Of a stretch of 35,880 nucleotides of DNA, positions 33,904 to 35,880 are shown piece by piece (within the stretch, counting starts at the first letter, position 1; the number at the start of each line of letters is the position of its first letter). Source of the stretch: a virus. The stretch covers positions 1 through 35,880 of IMG/VR virus record IMGVR_UViG_3300030098_005816. One strand, 5' to 3'. A program made the position numbers and the translations under genes. Under the pieces are notes generated by a model. That model worked only from the letters and a program-made list of their open reading frames with translations. It was not told the DNA's origin and made no database searches.

Positions 33904-34883
33904 TATTGTTCCGTCTCTAATACATCTCCTAATAAACTACTACTGATACCAATTGGAGCTAGTCCCCAAATAGCTTTTTCTAAATCAAAAACTTTAGAAG
34001 AGCTACCAAAAATTTCTATTAAATCATCTAAAGCTCTATTACCAGTCTTAACATTTGGTTCTGCTCCTATTGCCTCTAGAATTTTACCCTGTCCTTTTAA
34101 TTCATCAAATCTGTTTTTGCCTCCCATTTTACCAGGCCTATTTTTTAGTAACCTTAATTCTTCCAATCTTGCAGAAACTTCTTCTGGGTCTTTTAAATAA
34201 TTAAAACGAGGTCTTCTTTTACTCCCTAAGGAAGGAATATCTACTAAATTTTTATCTATTAAATTTTTTATTGCTCTATATGGCCCTTGCTGACCAGATG
34301 GCATTGCTGTAGTACTAGGGTCTAATCTCATTATATTCATATTAGGATTATCCATCATTCTAGATTGAACTGCGTGTTTAATTTCGTGAACACCAGCGTC
34401 CGTTATATCTCTATTTGGTTGTTTAGATAATATTTTAGCTACATTTGTAGATGGATTGTATTGACCTACAGTACCACCTACTAAAGCTTTATCTTTCTTT
34501 AATATCTTTACATTTACATCTTTTATAGCTTTTTTTACTGAACTTTCATACCAATAAGGAAAGCTTGGACTATCAAATATTCTTTTTATATTTTTATCTC
34601 TACTTTTTAAATTTTGACTAATGTAACTTTTTTTAGATGGTAAAGGACTACTTTTTGCAGTTAAACCTAAATCTTCAAATTGTTTTACATATTCATCCCA
34701 TTTTTTAGATAAAGTTTTAGAATTAACACTTTGCTTATAACTATCTATAGAATTTTGTTTATATCTATTCATTGCTTTATCATTAAGCAAAAGTTCAGAA
34801 GCTTTATTTTTTATTTGTCTAGAACTAGGCTGTTTAGATTTAGCAAAAACTTTTGCTATTTGATTTAAAATTTTAGGATTAAT
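33903..34883 (-). CDS. HExxH metallopeptidase-like protein, 326 aa, probable AUU start
   Basis: Contains G-V-H-E-I-K-H-A-V-Q, an HExxH zincin motif (H166-E-I-K-H170 with the longer start; H135-H139 from the TTG at 34790). A later P-E-E-V-S-A-R-L-E-E could give the third zinc ligand. The frame is open back to 34892, and AGGAG (34889-34893) lies five bases before an ATT at 34881-34883; the residues that follow (N-P-K-I-L-N-Q-I-A-K-V) look like real N-terminal protein. TTG 34790 has no ribosome site and would leave a 92-base gap. It may cut host or phage proteins during assembly or entry, as other phage zincins do. Ends with a hydrophobic segment (W-G-L-A-P-I-G-I). Confidence 0.7.
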   Translation of the reverse strand: MNPKILNQIAKVFAKSKQPSSRQIKNKASELLLNDKAMNRYKQNSIDSYKQSVNSKTLSKKWDEYVKQFEDLGLTAKSSPLPSKKSYISQNLKSRDKNIKRIFDSPSFPYWYESSVKKAIKDVNVKILKKDKALVGGTVGQYNPSTNVAKILSKQPNRDITDAGVHEIKHAVQSRMMDNPNMNIMRLDPSTTAMPSGQQGPYRAIKNLIDKNLVDIPSLGSKRRPRFNYLKDPEEVSARLEELRLLKNRPGKMGGKNRFDELKGQGKILEAIGAEPNVKTGNRALDDLIEIFGSSSKVFDLEKAIWGLAPIGISSSLLGDVLETEQ

Positions 34884-35638
34884 TATTTCTCCTCAGTAGT
34901 TGTTTTTGTTGCTATAAGCTTATCTTCTTCTTCTCTTAACTCATCAATAAGTTTAGTATTACTTATAGCTTCTAGTTTTTCAGTTGTTTTAACAAGTTGC
35001 TTCTCTTTCATTCCATGCATATTTTGCAAATTCTCTACAGCACGCATTAAATTAGTAACATCCTTTTTATCTTTAGCCATAGCTATTACTTGAGAAAATA
35101 AATCTAAAGTATAGGTCTTATCTAACCCGTGGTCAGACAATAAATCTGCTAGTTCTTCTTTTATCATTTTATCAAAAACCTCCGTTTTCATCATACGCTT
35201 CCATTTTTTAAATTCAGAAGGCGTATAGCTACCAAGCACCATATCAAGTGCTAAATTATAGTCCCATGTAACAGAATAGGCTTTAGCAAGGTTTTTCATC
35301 ATATCTTGCTTAGACTTAACTTCTAGCATAGGTTTGCCAGTCATTGTAGTATTAGTCTTTCTACCTGATACCTTTAATTTCTTAGAAGCATATTTAGGAT
35401 TAAAAAAAGTGTAACCCCATGGGAACCTGAGATATATATTGCTTTTGTCATGATTAGATTGATACTCCTTACGATTAATGCATTTAGCAACGTAATCATC
35501 ATCAGATATAGCATATCCCCCAGGTTGAACCATTTTCCAGTATACATACTTAATACCTTTTTTGTCCGCTTCTTCTTTTCTGTAGATAGTATATGTAGTA
35601 TTTCCCACATCTTTATGGTCTATATTTACTGTATACAC
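34883..35638 (-). CDS. Probable terminase small subunit, 251 aa
   Basis: GTG 35636-35638 shares one base with the previous stop (TAGTG), so coupled translation is likely. The N-terminal 90 residues are aromatic and β-rich (K-Y-V-Y-W-K-M-V-Q-P-G-G-Y). The C-terminal 120 are helical with L-A-D-L-L-S-D-H-G-L-D, L-D-L-F-S-Q-V-I-A-M-A-K-D, a pattern like helical parts of small terminases. It stands two genes before terL, in the usual place, but no DNA-binding motif is clear. The N-terminal half is larger than typical, so a packaging-related protein of another sort is possible. Confidence 0.5.
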   Translation of the reverse strand: MYTVNIDHKDVGNTTYTIYRKEEADKKGIKYVYWKMVQPGGYAISDDDYVAKCINRKEYQSNHDKSNIYLRFPWGYTFFNPKYASKKLKVSGRKTNTTMTGKPMLEVKSKQDMMKNLAKAYSVTWDYNLALDMVLGSYTPSEFKKWKRMMKTEVFDKMIKEELADLLSDHGLDKTYTLDLFSQVIAMAKDKKDVTNLMRAVENLQNMHGMKEKQLVKTTEKLEAISNTKLIDELREEEDKLIATKTTTEEK

Positions 35639-35730
35639 TAATACTTTTTCTTAGGTTTAGCCTTACTTTTATTCTTTTTCTTTGGCGGTCTACCTCTTTT
35701 AGAACCGTAAGTTCCTTTACCTTGTGGCAT
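35638..35730 (-). CDS. Tiny AT-hook-like basic protein, 30 aa
   Basis: ATG 35728-35730 with AGGAG at 35736-35740. The product carries R-G-R-P-P-K-K, the AT-hook core, inside a Lys-rich tail, after a M-P-Q-G-K-G-T-Y-G-S start that I know from small proteins in uncultured phages. It likely binds the minor groove of AT-rich DNA; with the terminase nearby a packaging role is possible. Lys-rich codons are common in AT-rich DNA, so the motif could be partly compositional. Confidence 0.65.
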   Translation of the reverse strand: MPQGKGTYGSKRGRPPKKKNKSKAKPKKKY

Positions 35731-35732
35731 AA

Positions 35733-35880
35733 TTACTCCTTTATTTCAAAATGTGGAAAATCATCAAAGTTATTGTCATCTACCTCAAAATTCATATTCC
35801 AATCTCCACCCCATCTAAGTTTTATTCCCATAGACTGAGCAATGCCAATAACAAAACCAGCAAAAAGATGAAAACGTTCC
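35733..35880 (-). CDS. Endolysin C-terminus, M15-type peptidase, cut by window
   Basis: The last 48 codons of a gene running off the right edge. The visible end reads L-R-W-G-G-D-W-N, then D-D-F-P-H-F-E, the C-terminal signature of L-alanyl-D-glutamate peptidases (VanY/M15 class): the His and Glu near the end belong to the zinc/active-site region, and W-G-G-D-W is typical. It would cleave peptidoglycan for lysis. The ribosome site of the next gene lies inside its end. The N-terminal part, with the other zinc ligands, is outside the window. Confidence 0.75.
   Translation of the reverse strand, partial: ERFHLFAGFVIGIAQSMGIKLRWGGDWNMNFEVDDNNFDDFPHFEIKE

Noticed and set aside
1-35880. CRISPR arrays, tRNA genes and integrase/att sites
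   Set aside because: Gaps between genes are under about 100 bases and show no repeat-spacer pattern or cloverleaf; no recombinase frame was recognised.

Overview
The window looks like most of the structural half of a tailed dsDNA phage, probably a podovirus. The DNA is AT-rich, genes are tightly packed, and most are joined by 1 to 8 base overlaps with good AAGGAG/AGGAG ribosome sites. No tRNA, rRNA, CRISPR array, integrase or insertion sequence was seen. A P22-type portal, a nozzle-like tail protein and no tape measure or sheath point to a short tail. The host cannot be read from the sequence. The small tail of the gene order and composition resemble uncultured marine phages, but that is an impression only.

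Layout. Bases 1-2301 (+ strand) carry a run of small early-type genes: a 5'-truncated HNH nuclease, a 50-aa protein, a 43-aa helix-turn-helix protein, a 30-aa zinc ribbon overlying a long inverted repeat, a PD-(D/E)XK nuclease, and four small proteins. This strand meets the late genes tail to tail at 2298-2301. Everything from there to the right end is on the - strand and is read right to left: endolysin C-terminus (35733 onward, cut by the window), a 30-aa AT-hook-like protein, a probable small terminase, an HExxH protein, large terminase, portal, scaffold, major capsid protein, a small head protein, a 36-aa basic protein, two head-tail connector candidates, small proteins, a zinc ribbon, a metallophosphoesterase, a small membrane protein with an MscS-like segment, a split membrane/coiled-coil gene, a 226-aa structural protein, a 2572-aa nozzle-like tail protein, a tail fibre, three probable ejection proteins and finally a 3086-aa giant protein.

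How the parts work together. Terminases and portal package DNA into a shell built from capsid protein and scaffold. Connectors and the nozzle-like protein form the short tail. The three mid-size proteins before the giant, and the giant itself, look like proteins stored in the particle and ejected with DNA. The giant protein holds the most interesting signal: residues 1302-1345 follow the catalytic region of the RNA polymerase beta' subunit (R-x-P-x5-G-x-Q, then G-x-I-x2-H, then A-D-x-D-G-D). It may be a virion-packaged RNA polymerase. Two intergenic gaps, ahead of the portal and ahead of the ejection genes, share a 31-bp element with 25 identical positions, probably a late promoter.

Several genes here are too short for routine calling or have unusual starts: 346-498, 500-631, 619-711, 23759-23857, 23841-23966, 25447-25626, 27170-27280, 35638-35730, and a probable AUU start at 34883.
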